Shown here piece by piece: positions 32,678-42,169 of a DNA stretch of 64,000 nt (its first letter is position 1; each line of letters opens with the position of its first letter). The notes below the pieces were generated by a model, which was not told the origin of the DNA, made no database searches, and worked only from the letters and a program-made list of their open reading frames with translations. The position numbers and the translations under genes are program-made. The DNA is taken from NCBI RefSeq assembly GCF_014647475.1, contig NZ_BMPG01000001.1:1054001-1118000 (forward strand), given 5' to 3'. The stretch is from Halocalculus aciditolerans (lineage in GTDB: Archaea > Halobacteriota > Halobacteria > Halobacteriales > Halobacteriaceae).

Positions 32678-35064
32678 CGCTCGGCCTCCGTGAACGTGAA
32701 GCGCACGTCGCCGTCGACGGCGAGCGCGTAGTCCTTGTAGGTCGTGTCCGCCCACGCGCGGAGCTGGTCGCGGTAGTGCGGGGAGAGGAATATCCCGGAG
32801 TTGCCGCCGGGGACGATGCATTCGGCGTCGCCGCCGGCGTCGACGGCCATCCGCCAGCTCGACCCGGTCGGGCTTCCGGTGTCGGCGCGCTCGCGAGCGT
32901 AGTTGTTCAGCGTCGCGCGAGAGCCATCGGTCGGATGTTCGGGGTAGTTGAGGAAGCCTTGGTCGAAGGGGTGCGTGATGACGCCCGTCGTGTTGTAGTC
33001 GCCGTAGGTCTCGTAGCCGGCGGCAGCAATACGCTCTTCTGCGGTTTGCAGGGCGTCTTGGACGAGCGCGGCGTAGTCGTCGACGCCGTCGAGGACGGGG
33101 CTGTCGGGCGTGAGGTGGTGGACGACCCAGTCGCGCGGCCAGTAGGATTCGTCGCTCGCGTCGATGTCGGTGTCGGCGAGGACGCGGTCCGCGACGGCCT
33201 CGCGGTACGCGTCGAACCAGAACGCGAAGACGAGCGCAGCCCGCGACTCGCGGTCCATGCGGCCGTCCCAGCCCGCGAGCCGACTCAGGTCCTCTGCGTA
33301 GCCGGCCATCCCGCCGGCGGCGTCGAGGAAGCGGGGGAGAACGTCGCTCCGGCCGTCGTGCGTGTCGGCCTGCATCCCGCGGACGAACGCGCGCTCGACG
33401 GTCTCGCCACCCGCGAGTCGCGAGTCGAGGAGGTCGTAGACGCGGTTCCCGCGGTAGGGGTCGCTGTACGCCGCCGCGAGATAGTGCTCGCTGTCATCCG
33501 TGACGCGCTGGTTCGCCGTGCCGACGTAGGCGGGGTCGTCGAGGTGCGGTTTCTCGTCGAACGGCACGAAGCCGTCGCCCTCCCAGTCGGCGGTCCCGTA
33601 GGGCGTGAAGCCGCGCCACTCGCCCTCGCCGGCGGAGCCGTCGAAGACCCGGTCGCCCCGGACGACGTCGCCGTCGGTTCGCCGAATCGGTATCGCGCCC
33701 GTGGCGTAGTAGAGGAGGTGGCCGTCGGCGTCCCCGTAGACGAGGTTCTGCGTCGGCTCGTCGAACTTCCGCGTCGCCTCCCGGACGTCGTCGACGCCCT
33801 CGCTCTCGTTGAACGCGTAGATGGCTTCGGTCGTCCGCGTCGCCGCGAGGCCGGTCCACGCCACGCCGACCTCCGCGCCCTCGCGTTCGAGCACGGGCCC
33901 GTGGACGGTCTCTCGCCGCGTCATCGTCCGGTCCCCTTCGCCCGCGACCGGAATCGTCTCCGTCGCCGCGTCGAACGCCCGCCACTCGCCCCGGTAGCGG
34001 TATTCGCCCTCCCGCGTCTCGTAGGTGTAGCAGTCGAGGACGTCCGCGCCGACGTTCGTGAAGGACCACGCGCCGCGGTCGTTCCGGCCGATGACGACGA
34101 ACGGCACGCCCGGGAAGGTCACGCCGCGGACGTTCAGCCCCGCGCCCGCGAGGTGCTGTTCGTACCAGACGGGCGGTGCCATCAGGGAGAGGTGGGGGTC
34201 GTTCGCGACGAGCGCACCCCGCCCCGTGGCGTTCGCGTCGCCCCGCACGCCCCAGGAGTTCGACCCGATGTCGGCGGGTGATTCGAATTCGGAGAGCCAC
34301 TCGACGAGCGCGCCGTCCGGGACGGCCGCGTCCGGCGGTCGGCGGTCCGCGAGCGCGGCGTCCTCGCGCGCCCCGTCGCGGATAATCGGCGTCACGCCGT
34401 CCAGCCGGGACGGGTAGAGCGCCTCGACGACGTCTGCGTCGAGCTCCCGGCGGAGGCGCGCCATCCGGAGGGAGTGAAAACTCCCCGTGAGCGTCCACGC
34501 GATCTGCTTCTCCATCAGCATCGTGTCCGCGGGCGTCCACTCGCTGGGCTCGTAGTCGAGCAGGCCGAACTCCGGCGGGAGCGGCCCGTCACTGATGAAG
34601 GCGTTCACGCCCGCCGCGAACGCTTCGACGGCGTCCCCGGCCGGCGTTCCCGCCGTCGCAGCCCACGTCGCTTCCGCGGCTTCCGTGAACCCCATGCGGC
34701 GGTGGAACTCGTCGGAGCCGAGCGTTCCCGCGCCCACGACTTCCGAGAGCCGACCCGACATCACGCGGCGCTGGAGGTCGAGTTGGAAGAGCCGGTCGGC
34801 CGCCTGCGCGTATCCGACCGCGTAGAAGAGCGCCGCCTCCGACTCGCCCTCGACGTGCGGCACGCCGTAGTCGTCGTAGCGCACCGTCGCCGCGCCGTGC
34901 GGCGAGTCGAGCGCGCGCTCCCCGGCGTCGGCGGCCGCCCACGTCGACCCCGTGAACGGTGCGAAATCGCGGAGGTAGCCGCGGACCGGCGCGAGCGTGC
35001 CCGCGGCCGCTCCGCCCGCCGCGAGCGCGCCCAGCAGTCCGCGCCGCGTCATGTCGTCGCTCAT
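32674..35064 (-). CDS. Penicillin acylase family (Ntn) hydrolase
   Basis: The 796-residue precursor has an RR signal-like N-terminus (MTRRGLLGALAAGGAAAG from residue 5). The alpha chain has AATVRYDDYGVPHVEGESEA and AVGYAQAADRLFQLDLQRR. The Ntn nucleophile is Ser268 in IGSNSWGVRG, at the alpha/beta cleavage site. Beta-chain motifs include NDPHLSLMAPPVWYEQHLAG, EPTQNLVYGDADGHL and VPGGNSGIFLSPHYRDQL. The family hydrolyses amides such as penicillins and acyl-homoserine lactones; the natural substrate is unknown. Export by Tat is inferred. Confidence 0.92.
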   Translation of the reverse strand: MSDDMTRRGLLGALAAGGAAAGTLAPVRGYLRDFAPFTGSTWAAADAGERALDSPHGAATVRYDDYGVPHVEGESEAALFYAVGYAQAADRLFQLDLQRRVMSGRLSEVVGAGTLGSDEFHRRMGFTEAAEATWAATAGTPAGDAVEAFAAGVNAFISDGPLPPEFGLLDYEPSEWTPADTMLMEKQIAWTLTGSFHSLRMARLRRELDADVVEALYPSRLDGVTPIIRDGAREDAALADRRPPDAAVPDGALVEWLSEFESPADIGSNSWGVRGDANATGRGALVANDPHLSLMAPPVWYEQHLAGAGLNVRGVTFPGVPFVVIGRNDRGAWSFTNVGADVLDCYTYETREGEYRYRGEWRAFDAATETIPVAGEGDRTMTRRETVHGPVLEREGAEVGVAWTGLAATRTTEAIYAFNESEGVDDVREATRKFDEPTQNLVYGDADGHLLYYATGAIPIRRTDGDVVRGDRVFDGSAGEGEWRGFTPYGTADWEGDGFVPFDEKPHLDDPAYVGTANQRVTDDSEHYLAAAYSDPYRGNRVYDLLDSRLAGGETVERAFVRGMQADTHDGRSDVLPRFLDAAGGMAGYAEDLSRLAGWDGRMDRESRAALVFAFWFDAYREAVADRVLADTDIDASDESYWPRDWVVHHLTPDSPVLDGVDDYAALVQDALQTAEERIAAAGYETYGDYNTTGVITHPFDQGFLNYPEHPTDGSRATLNNYARERADTGSPTGSSWRMAVDAGGDAECIVPGGNSGIFLSPHYRDQLRAWADTTYKDYALAVDGDVRFTFTEAER

Positions 35065-35086
35065 ACCCGACCCTCAGCCACGAGCC

Positions 35087-35097
35087 GTATAAACGTG
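35087..35097 (-). promoter_or_regulatory. TATA-like box for the penicillin acylase operon
   Basis: On the minus strand this reads cgtttatacgg, 23-33 bases before the ATG at 35064. Confidence 0.5.
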
Positions 35098-35227
35098 TGC
35101 CAGCCGGCACACCGCGAGCTTTGAGCGGCGTTACGAGTGCCGCTACACGCGTGGCGCTACGGGCGGCGTTTCGAGCGGCGTGCCGGCGGCTCCGCGCCGT
35201 TCGAATAGTGAGAGACGAAGAGGGGAG

Positions 35228-35686
35228 TTACTCGTAGACCCAGTCCGCGGTGGAGAGGTCCCAGTCGACGAGTTCCTCCTCGTCGAAGAAGAGGTCGATT
35301 TCGCGCTCGTTCGCGCCCTCGTCCTCGTGGTCGCTGCCGTGGATGATGTTGTGTCCGAGGTCGTTCCCGTAGTCACCGCGGATGGTGCCGGGAGCGGCCT
35401 CCTGTGCGTCCGTCGCGCCCATGAGGCGGCGGACCTGACGGGTGGCGTCGTCGCCCTCCCAGACCATCGCGAACACCGGTCCAGACGTGATGAACTCGAC
35501 GAGCCCGTCGAAGAACGGCTTGCCTTCGTGCTCGCCGTAATGCTCGTGCGCGAGGTCTTCGTCGATCTGCATGAACTTCCCGCCGACCATCTTCAGGCCC
35601 TTGCGTTCGAGGCGGGAGACGACGTCGCCGATGAGGCCGCGCTGGACGCCGTCGGGCTTCACCATGACGAAGGTGCGCTCGGTCAT
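35228..35686 (-). CDS. ndk: Nucleoside diphosphate kinase
   Basis: The ATG at 35686 ([20 protein letters not shown]) gives 152 residues. The active-site His is in [35 protein letters not shown] is also typical. It transfers the gamma-phosphate among NTPs. The ATG overlaps the rpl24e stop (TAATG). The L7Ae-S28e-L24e-Ndk order is the usual haloarchaeal operon. Confidence 0.96.
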   Translation of the reverse strand: MTERTFVMVKPDGVQRGLIGDVVSRLERKGLKMVGGKFMQIDEDLAHEHYGEHEGKPFFDGLVEFITSGPVFAMVWEGDDATRQVRRLMGATDAQEAAPGTIRGDYGNDLGHNIIHGSDHEDEGANEREIDLFFDEEELVDWDLSTADWVYE

Positions 35687-35874
35687 TATTCGCCCTCTGC
35701 GCTCTGGCCTTCCTCGGTCCACTCGAGGTCGCGGGGTTCGCGGTCGAGGTCGGCGTTCTTCTCGCACTTCGAGGAGCAGAAGTGCATGGTGCTTCCGTCG
35801 TTGTAGACGAACATCGTGCCCGTGCCGGGCTCGATGTCGTCGCCGCAGTAGTCACACTCTCTGGTCTGAGGCAT
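35686..35874 (-). CDS. rpl24e: 50S ribosomal protein L24e
   Basis: The 62-residue protein has four zinc Cys (ECDYCGDDI and FCSSKCEKN) and the [14 protein letters not shown] segment of L24e. It overlaps S28e and Ndk by single bases. Confidence 0.96.
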   Translation of the reverse strand: MPQTRECDYCGDDIEPGTGTMFVYNDGSTMHFCSSKCEKNADLDREPRDLEWTEEGQSAEGE

Positions 35875-36101
35875 TATTGTCCTCCGATGGAGTCGGCTTC
35901 GCGGGCCGTCTCGCGGAGCTGAACGACGTCACCGACCCGCGCGGGGCCGAGGACGTTCCGCGTGATGATGCGGCCCTGGTTCTCGCCCTCGCGGATTCGG
36001 CACTTCACCTGCATCGCTTCGCCGTGCATCCCGGTCTTACCGACGACCTCGATGACTTCGGCGGAGGTGGAGTCAGACGCCGGGTCCTCTTCTGCGCTCA
36101 T
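35874..36101 (-). CDS. rps28e: 30S ribosomal protein S28e
   Basis: The 75-residue protein has [20 protein letters not shown] and [20 protein letters not shown], the S1-like fold of S28e. The C-terminus is [14 protein letters not shown]. It starts 3 bases after L7Ae and overlaps L24e. Confidence 0.96.
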   Translation of the reverse strand: MSAEEDPASDSTSAEVIEVVGKTGMHGEAMQVKCRIREGENQGRIITRNVLGPARVGDVVQLRETAREADSIGGQ

Positions 36102-36104
36102 CGC

Positions 36105-36467
36105 TTACTGGAGGTCCGCGATTTTGGCGGAGATGTCTTCCACGTCGTCCTCGGCGTCGCCGGCGTCCGTGATGGCCGCGGCGGCGCTGCCGACTTCGAG
36201 GCCGGCTGCCGCGCCGAGCTCGTCCTGCGTGTCGACGAAGATGTAGCCGATGCCCTTCTCGTCGGCGAGCTCGGGCAGGTGCATGACGATCTCCTCGGGG
36301 GAGACGTCCTCGGCGATGAAGACGAGGTTTGCGTTGCCGCGCTCGACGGCTTTCGTGGTTTCGTTCGTTCCTTTCTTCACGGCACCGGTGTCCCGGGCGA
36401 CCTCGAGGGCCTCGAGGGCTCGCTCTGCGAGGTCGGCCGGCACGTCGTAGTCTACGTATACTGACAT
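36105..36467 (-). CDS. rpl7ae: 50S ribosomal protein L7Ae
   Basis: The 120-residue protein has [40 protein letters not shown] and [20 protein letters not shown], typical of archaeal L7Ae. It binds kink-turns in rRNA, box C/D RNAs and RNase P RNA. It is first in the ribosomal operon. A SD-like aggtga lies 9 bases before the ATG, and the leader is about 90 bases. Confidence 0.97.
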   Translation of the reverse strand: MSVYVDYDVPADLAERALEALEVARDTGAVKKGTNETTKAVERGNANLVFIAEDVSPEEIVMHLPELADEKGIGYIFVDTQDELGAAAGLEVGSAAAAITDAGDAEDDVEDISAKIADLQ

Positions 36468-36560
36468 TGGTTGTTCACCTAAGTCCTGCAGTCGGGCTTG
36501 CGCTCCCCCGCCGTGGAGAGTCCTGTGCGGCTAGGAGCATCATCGACCCCCGCAGGCTGT
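36468..36560 (-). promoter_or_regulatory. Long 5' leader of the rpl7ae operon
   Basis: Based on the TATA-like box at 36584-36592, the L7Ae mRNA should begin near 36,558 and have a leader of about 90 bases, unlike the leaderless genes around it. It contains gatgatg and several possible short stems. L7Ae autoregulation through a kink-turn in its own leader is known in Sulfolobus, but I cannot fold a convincing kink-turn here. Confidence 0.35.
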
Positions 36561-36583
36561 AATACGTATGTGTGGGTCCCGTA

Positions 36584-36592
36584 GTTAAAAAC
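36584..36592. promoter_or_regulatory. TATA-like box between rpl7ae and tmcA
   Basis: The minus strand reads cgtttttaa for the rpl7ae operon. The plus strand reads ttaaaaacg and could also act toward tmcA, whose ATG is about 125 bases away. Confidence 0.5.
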
Positions 36593-36713
36593 GCTTTCAA
36601 AGCCGTCCGCCGTGCGAAGCCGCGACAGACCGCCCGTCCCCGGGTTTCGCGCGTCGCGGCAACGCCGAATGCGAACGGTAACTCCCTTCCCCTCGCCCGG
36701 CGAAGGCGCGGGT

Positions 36714-39026
36714 ATGTTTGCGGACGCCGTCGACGCCCTCCTCGCGGAGGCGCGCGCGACGAACGAACGCCGCCTCCTCGTCCTCCGCGGCGGCCACGAC
36801 GCCACGCTCGACGCCGCCGCCGACGCCCTCGACCGCGCGGGCGTCGACCGCTCGAACGCCTCCCTCGTCGGCCACCGCGACGCACTCGGCTGCGAGCGCA
36901 TCGACCCCCACCACTCCGCCGAACTCCTCGGGACCACTCGGGACGTCGTCGTCGTGGACTGCCACGACGAGACGCGGCCGAACGCCCTCGGCCGCGTCGC
37001 CGGCGCGGTGGACGGCGGCGGCCTCCTCGTCCTCTGCACGCCCGGCTTCGACGACTGGCCCGGCCACGACGACCGCTTCGACGAGGGCCTCGCCGTCCCG
37101 CCCTTCGAGACGGCGGACGTCACCGGCCGGTTCCGCGAGCGGCTCGCCGACACCCTCCGCGCGCATCGCGGTGTCGCGCTCGTCGACGTCGTTCGAGGCG
37201 AAGCGACAGCCGTCGAGGACACCACGCGAGGCGAAGCGACAGCCGCCGAGGACGTCGACGCGGGCGTGGATACCCAGGGCGTCGTGGTCGAGGACGACGG
37301 TCTCACGCATCCCGCGCCGCGACTCGCGAGCGGGAGCGTCGAGTTCCCCGCGGAGCACGCGTTTCCGGCGGCGGCCTACGAGGCGTGTCTGACCGGCGAC
37401 CAAGTCGACGCCGTACACGCGTTCGAGGCGCTCCGCGAGGCCGACACCGCCGTCGTCGCCGAGGCGAACAGAGGCAGAGGGAAGTCGAGCGCGGCGGGCA
37501 TCGCCGCGGCCTGCCTCGCCGCAGCGGGCGACGACGTCCTCGTCACCGCGCCCGAGTACCGGAACGCCCGCGAGGCCTTCCGCCGCGCGCGCTCGCTCCT
37601 CGACGCGCTCGACGAACTCACCGGTGACCCCGGTGAGAACCCCCGAAGTATCGAGACGGCGGCGGGCGGCCGCATCTGGTTCGAGCGCGCGCCGGACGTC
37701 GCGGACGCCGACGACCCCGACGTCCTCCTCGTCGACGAGGCCGCCGCGCTCCCCGTCCGCCTCCTCGAAGCGTTCCTCGACTACTCGCGCGTCGCGTTCA
37801 CGACCACCGTGCACGGCTACGAGGGCGCGGGGAGAGGGTTCGACGTCCGCTTCCGCGACCGCCTCGCCGAGAGCGACCACGCCGCCACCGACGTCACGCT
37901 CACCGACCCCATCCGGTACGCCGCCGGCGACCCCGTCGAGGCGTGGGTGTTCCACGCGCTCCTCCTCGACGCCCGCCCCCCGGTGGACCCGCTCGTCGAG
38001 GACACTGCCGTGGCGTCAGTCGAACATCGCCGCGTCACGCCCGCCGACCTCGCCGCGGACGAGAACCTCCTCCGAGAGTGTTTCGGGCTCCTCGTCTACG
38101 CCCACTACCGCACCGAACCCGATGACCTCGCGCGCCTCCTCGACGCCCCGAACCTCACCCTCCACGCGCTCACGCATGATGACCACGTCGTCGCCGTGAA
38201 CCTCCTCGCCCGCGAGGGCGGCCTCGACGCCGACCTCCGAGCGTCGATGTACACCGGGTCGAGAGTAAAAGGGAACATGCTCCCGGACGTCCTCACGAGC
38301 CAACTCCGCGACGAGGACGCCGCCGAACCCGTCGGCGAGCGCGTGATGCGCATCGCCGCCCACCACGCCTGCCGCTCCCGCGGCCTCGGCAGTCACCTCC
38401 TCGGCGCGGTGCGAGACACCCTCGACTGTGACTGGTACGGCGTCGGCTACGGCGCGACCCCCGACCTCCTCTCCTTCTGGCGGGAGAACGGATTCTCGAC
38501 CGTGCATCTCTCGACGACGCGGAACGACTCCAGCGGCGAGTACTCCGCGCTCATGCTCGACCCGCTCACCGAAAAGGGGGAAGCGCTCCACGACCGGCAC
38601 GCGGAGTGGTTCGCCCGCCGGGTCTCGGACGTGCTCGCGGACGCGCTCACCGACCTCGACCCGGATGTCGCGCGCGCCGCCATCGCCGCCTGCGACGCCG
38701 ACCACTCGCTCTCGCTCACCGACGCGGACTGGCGCGTCGTCGCCGGCGCGGCCTACGGCTCCGCGATGTACGCCGTCGACCCCCGGCCCTTCAGGGAGCT
38801 CGCCCTCCACGGGCTGGTCGACGACGCCGTCCGGCTGGACCCGGACGCCCAGCGCCTCCTCGTGGCGAAACTCCTCCAGCTCCGCGCGTGGGACGAGGTC
38901 GTCGAGGACTTCGACTATCACTCGCGGGGGACGGCGATGCGCGCGCTCGGCGAGGCGCTCGTGCCGCTCGTGGCCGCCTTCGGGACGGAGGCGGCGCGGG
39001 CGGAACGCGAGCGGTACGCGGAGTGA
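36714..39026 (+). CDS. tmcA: tRNA(Met) cytidine acetyltransferase
   Basis: The ATG at 36714 (MFADAVDALLAEARATNERR) gives 770 residues; a GTG at 36612 would add 34 unlikely residues. It has a helicase-like ATPase module with AEANRGRGKSSAAG (Walker A) and DVLLVDEAAALPV (Walker B). The GNAT module has RIAAHHACRSRGLGSHLLGA. TmcA makes N4-acetylcytidine in tRNA and, in archaea, rRNA, using acetyl-CoA and ATP. A helical tRNA-binding tail follows. It is complete and typical. Confidence 0.95.
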   Translation: MFADAVDALLAEARATNERRLLVLRGGHDATLDAAADALDRAGVDRSNASLVGHRDALGCERIDPHHSAELLGTTRDVVVVDCHDETRPNALGRVAGAVDGGGLLVLCTPGFDDWPGHDDRFDEGLAVPPFETADVTGRFRERLADTLRAHRGVALVDVVRGEATAVEDTTRGEATAAEDVDAGVDTQGVVVEDDGLTHPAPRLASGSVEFPAEHAFPAAAYEACLTGDQVDAVHAFEALREADTAVVAEANRGRGKSSAAGIAAACLAAAGDDVLVTAPEYRNAREAFRRARSLLDALDELTGDPGENPRSIETAAGGRIWFERAPDVADADDPDVLLVDEAAALPVRLLEAFLDYSRVAFTTTVHGYEGAGRGFDVRFRDRLAESDHAATDVTLTDPIRYAAGDPVEAWVFHALLLDARPPVDPLVEDTAVASVEHRRVTPADLAADENLLRECFGLLVYAHYRTEPDDLARLLDAPNLTLHALTHDDHVVAVNLLAREGGLDADLRASMYTGSRVKGNMLPDVLTSQLRDEDAAEPVGERVMRIAAHHACRSRGLGSHLLGAVRDTLDCDWYGVGYGATPDLLSFWRENGFSTVHLSTTRNDSSGEYSALMLDPLTEKGEALHDRHAEWFARRVSDVLADALTDLDPDVARAAIAACDADHSLSLTDADWRVVAGAAYGSAMYAVDPRPFRELALHGLVDDAVRLDPDAQRLLVAKLLQLRAWDEVVEDFDYHSRGTAMRALGEALVPLVAAFGTEAARAERERYAE

Positions 39027-39065
39027 GGGCTGAGGCTTAACTGCGCGGAGAGCGAGGATGTGGTA

Positions 39066-39542
39066 ATGGACCTGCTGGCTGTCGTCGCCGTGCTCTTCAT
39101 CCTCGCCGGAATGGTCGCGAGCGTGCTCCCGCTCGCGCCGGCGGGGCTCGTCGCGCTCACCGGCGTCGGGTTCTACTGGATCGCGACCGGGTTCTCGAAG
39201 CCCGGGCCACTCGTCCTCGTCGTTCTCGTAGTGCTCGGCGTCGCCGCCGTCGTCGCGGAGACGCTGTCCGCCGGCGTCTTCTCGAAGGGCGGCGGAGCGT
39301 CGACGCGCGCCGCGCTCGTCGGGATGGGCGCGGGCCTCGTGCTCTTCTTCTTCGTCGGCCCGCTCGGCGTCGTCATCGGCGTCGCCGCCGCGGTCTTCGC
39401 CGCGGAGTTCCACGAGACCCGAGATGCGGAGGGGAGCGTCTCCGCGGGCGTCGCCGCGGGCGTCGGCGTCGTCGCCGCCGCCGCCATCGAGCTCGCGCTC
39501 ACCGGCTTGATGTTCCTCGTCTTCGTCCTCTTCGCCGTCTGA
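39066..39542 (+). CDS. DUF456 membrane protein
   Basis: The ATG at 39066 gives 158 residues with nearly continuous hydrophobic segments: 3-40, 45-68, 82-108 and 125-157. The Gly/Pro-rich loops (LPLAPAGLVALTGVGFYW) and the FSKGGGAS loop match DUF456. The function is unknown. A second protein of similar design follows at 39597. Confidence 0.8.
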   Translation: MDLLAVVAVLFILAGMVASVLPLAPAGLVALTGVGFYWIATGFSKPGPLVLVVLVVLGVAAVVAETLSAGVFSKGGGASTRAALVGMGAGLVLFFFVGPLGVVIGVAAAVFAAEFHETRDAEGSVSAGVAAGVGVVAAAAIELALTGLMFLVFVLFAV

Positions 39543-39596
39543 GCCGGCGGCGAAGACCGGGAGTTAAATCACCAGGGGGCGTACGGGCACAAAACC

Positions 39597-40139
39597 ATGG
39601 GAATGCTCGACGCGAACACCGCGCTCGCCCTCCTCCTCGTCCTCGGCGCGGTCGTCGTGAGCATCGTCCCCCGCGTCCCCGCCAGCCCGTTCGTCCTCGG
39701 CGGCCTCGCGCTCTACTGGTACTCGACGGACTTCATGATGGTGTCGCCGCTCGAACTCTTCGGGCTCCTCGTCGGCGCGGTCGGCGTCGTCGCCGTCGAG
39801 CACTACGCCACCCGCCGCATCCCGGTCGAGTCCGACGTCACGCCGCGGACGGCGCTCGTCGCGCTCGGCATCGCGCTCGTCGCCTACCTCGTCGGCGGCG
39901 TCCCCGGCCTCGTCCTCGGCGTCGTCGCCACCGTCGCCGTCGAGAACTACCTCGACGACACGCCCGACGACATCGGCCTCCGCGAACTCCCGCAGGAAGC
40001 GAACCCCCGAACGGCCGTGTCGAACGGCGTGGACCAGGCCATCGAGGACACCACGCGCACGCTCGTCGCGTCCGGCCTCCAGCTCGCCGCGACCGCCGTC
40101 TTCTCCGCCGTCTTCGTCGCCACCACGAAAATCGCGTAA
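39597..40139 (+). CDS. DUF456-like membrane protein, possible paralogue
   Basis: The 180-residue protein shares the layout of the preceding gene: an N-terminal helix pair with VSIVPRVPASPFVLGGLALY, a loop with DVTPRTALVALGIALVAYLV and later VGGVPGLVLGVVATVAVENY. The C-terminal part is a soluble stretch plus a final helix. It may derive from duplication of the neighbour. A TATA-like box (agttaaatc) lies near 39,563. Confidence 0.75.
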   Translation: MGMLDANTALALLLVLGAVVVSIVPRVPASPFVLGGLALYWYSTDFMMVSPLELFGLLVGAVGVVAVEHYATRRIPVESDVTPRTALVALGIALVAYLVGGVPGLVLGVVATVAVENYLDDTPDDIGLRELPQEANPRTAVSNGVDQAIEDTTRTLVASGLQLAATAVFSAVFVATTKIA

Positions 40140-40140
40140 C

Positions 40141-40209
40141 CCCCGTATCTCGCGCATCCGCGTAGGCCCCGTATCTCGCGCATTCGCGTAGCCCCCGTAT
40201 CTCCCGCGG
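40141..40209. repeat. 26-bp tandem repeat, 2.6 copies
   Basis: Units start at 40141, 40167 and 40193 with ccccgtatctcgcgcat (third is truncated and reads ccccgtatctcccgcgg). The array begins 1 base after the stop of the DUF456-like gene, between it and the convergent gltX. Confidence 0.75.
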
Positions 40210-40248
40210 CTCGCCTGGACTGTCTGCGAAGAGTGAGCGGTGCGTTCG

Positions 40249-42009
40249 CTACGGGTGGGCGTAGTACGCGACCGTCTCGTCGTCGTCTTCGCGGTCGTAG
40301 CGCGCGAAGCCGACGCGCACGAACTGCGCGACGTCGTCGGGCTCGTAGTCGGCGTAGCCGGGCTCGGCGTAGCCGGTGACGTCGCCGTCCATCCGGCGGA
40401 GGCGGACGCGGACGTTCTCGTCGCCGGGGACCCAGTGGACGACGTCGGCGGTCCCGTCGCGGACGATGTCGATGTCGTCGTCCGTGTAGACGAGTTCGTC
40501 GCCCTCGTAGCGGACGGGGCCGTAGCCCTTCAGCCAGACACGCTCGCCCTCTGCGGGGAGGTCGCGGGCTTCGAGGAGCACGCTTCCGGAAACGGGGATG
40601 TCGCGCTCGCCGCGCTCCTCGTGGTCGGGGTGGACGAGCGGATGTGCGGCGTCGGGGCCGCCCGAGACGGGGAGTTCGACGGCTTCGAACTCGCGGTCGT
40701 CGGCGTCGCCGCGCGGCGTGAAGCCGTCGCGGACGAGGAACGCGCGCGGGGCCTCGTCGTCGACGAGTTCGCGGTTGTTCGCGTAGACGGTAGACATGGC
40801 GAGGTCGACGTTGCTCGTGGAGACGCCGAGTTCGACCATCGCGTCCACGAGGGCCTGCCCGCGGATGCCGCGCCGGCGGACGCTCAGAATCGTCGGGGCG
40901 CGCGGGTCGTCCCAGCCGTCGAGAACGCCGTCGTCGATGAGCTCCGAGATGGTTGACGTGCTCATCTTCACGTCGTAGGCGTCCACCTGGACGTGCCCCC
41001 AGTGGAGGACTTCGGGGTACTCCCAGTCGAAGTAGTCGTAGACGAAGCGCTGGCGCTTCGCGGAGTCCTGCAGGTCGATGCCCCGGATGATGTGCGTCAC
41101 GCCGGTCAGGTGGTCGTCGACGCCGGACTGGAAGTCGAGCATCGGCCAGCACCGGTAGTCTTCGGCCTCCTCGCGCGGGTGCGGGGTGTCGATCATGCGG
41201 AACGCCACCCAGTCGCGGAGGGCGGGGTTCTTGTGCGTGATGTCGGTCTTCACGCGGAGCACCATCTCACCAGAGGAGAAGTCGCCGTCGACCATCGCGT
41301 CGAACTCCTCGTGGACGGTCTCTGTGTCCTTCTCGCGGTGCGGGCAGGCCTCTCCGTCGTTCTTCAGGTCGCTGAACTCGCCGGCGGGACACGAGCAGGT
41401 GTACGCACCGCCGAGGTCGATGAGCTCGCGGGCGTGCTCGTAGTAGGTTTCGAGGCGGTCGCTCGCCCGGTAGACCTCCGCCGGCTCGAAGCCGAGGTAG
41501 TCGATGTCCTCGAGGATCTGGTCGTACGCCCAGAGCTTGGGACGTTTCGTCTCCGGGTCGGTGTCGTCGAAGCGCACGATGAACTCGCCGTCGTAGAGGT
41601 CGGCGTACGTCCCGATGACGGAGGGCATGCGGGCGTGGCCGATGTGCCACGGGCCGTTCGGGTTCGGCGCACACCGCATCCGAATTTCCTCGTACTCGTC
41701 GGCGTTCGGGAGGTCGGGGAGGGTCGGCTCCTCCTCCTCTTCGGGCTCGGCTTCGAGTTCTTCGAGCTTCTCCGGAGCGAGTTCGCCGAGGCGCTCGCGC
41801 TTCTCGTCCTCGGCCATCGCGTTCACCTCGTTCACGACGGGCGCGATGACGCCGGGGATCTCGTCGCCGTGCTCGCGGAACTCGGGGTTCGCGCCCATGA
41901 GCGGCCCCATGATCGCGCCGACCTGCGCGTCGCTCTCGTGTTTCAACGCGTTGTAGAGCGCGTTCACCTCCGCCGCGTTCCGCACTCGTTCGCGGAGTTC
42001 GTCGTCCAT
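40249..42009 (-). CDS. gltX: Glutamyl-tRNA synthetase, archaeal type
   Basis: The 586-residue protein has the HIGH motif as PNPNGPWHIGHARM and the KMSKS motif as DVKMSTSTISELI (KMSTS). A short N-terminal helical extension (residues 1-100) with the acidic LEAEPEEEEEPTLPD linker is common in archaea. The C-terminal half is the beta-barrel anticodon-binding type shared with GlnRS. It charges tRNA-Glu, and probably tRNA-Gln as well, before transamidation by GatDE. Confidence 0.95.
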   Translation of the reverse strand: MDDELRERVRNAAEVNALYNALKHESDAQVGAIMGPLMGANPEFREHGDEIPGVIAPVVNEVNAMAEDEKRERLGELAPEKLEELEAEPEEEEEPTLPDLPNADEYEEIRMRCAPNPNGPWHIGHARMPSVIGTYADLYDGEFIVRFDDTDPETKRPKLWAYDQILEDIDYLGFEPAEVYRASDRLETYYEHARELIDLGGAYTCSCPAGEFSDLKNDGEACPHREKDTETVHEEFDAMVDGDFSSGEMVLRVKTDITHKNPALRDWVAFRMIDTPHPREEAEDYRCWPMLDFQSGVDDHLTGVTHIIRGIDLQDSAKRQRFVYDYFDWEYPEVLHWGHVQVDAYDVKMSTSTISELIDDGVLDGWDDPRAPTILSVRRRGIRGQALVDAMVELGVSTSNVDLAMSTVYANNRELVDDEAPRAFLVRDGFTPRGDADDREFEAVELPVSGGPDAAHPLVHPDHEERGERDIPVSGSVLLEARDLPAEGERVWLKGYGPVRYEGDELVYTDDDIDIVRDGTADVVHWVPGDENVRVRLRRMDGDVTGYAEPGYADYEPDDVAQFVRVGFARYDREDDDETVAYYAHP

Positions 42010-42169
42010 TACGCCTCGCTAGCGCGGGCCTGAGGAAATTCGTTTGGATTCCGCGGCGAGCCACGACTCCCGCAGTGCCCGGTCCGGCGGCGACCCCGTC
42101 GGAACTCCTTGCGGTCTCTGCTCGGGGTCGACGACGCGTTTACCCGGCTCCGGCCACACACGCCCCTCC

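Noticed and set aside
31648-34281. An 877-codon plus-strand open frame antisense to the penicillin acylase gene
   Set aside because: Val/Arg/Asp-rich antisense shadow typical of haloarchaeal codon bias; the opposite strand has an intact acylase with its Ser nucleophile.
36468-36560. Kink-turn or box C/D motif in the L7Ae leader
   Set aside because: Only a partial box-C-like sequence is present and no matching box D with flanking stems could be drawn by eye.
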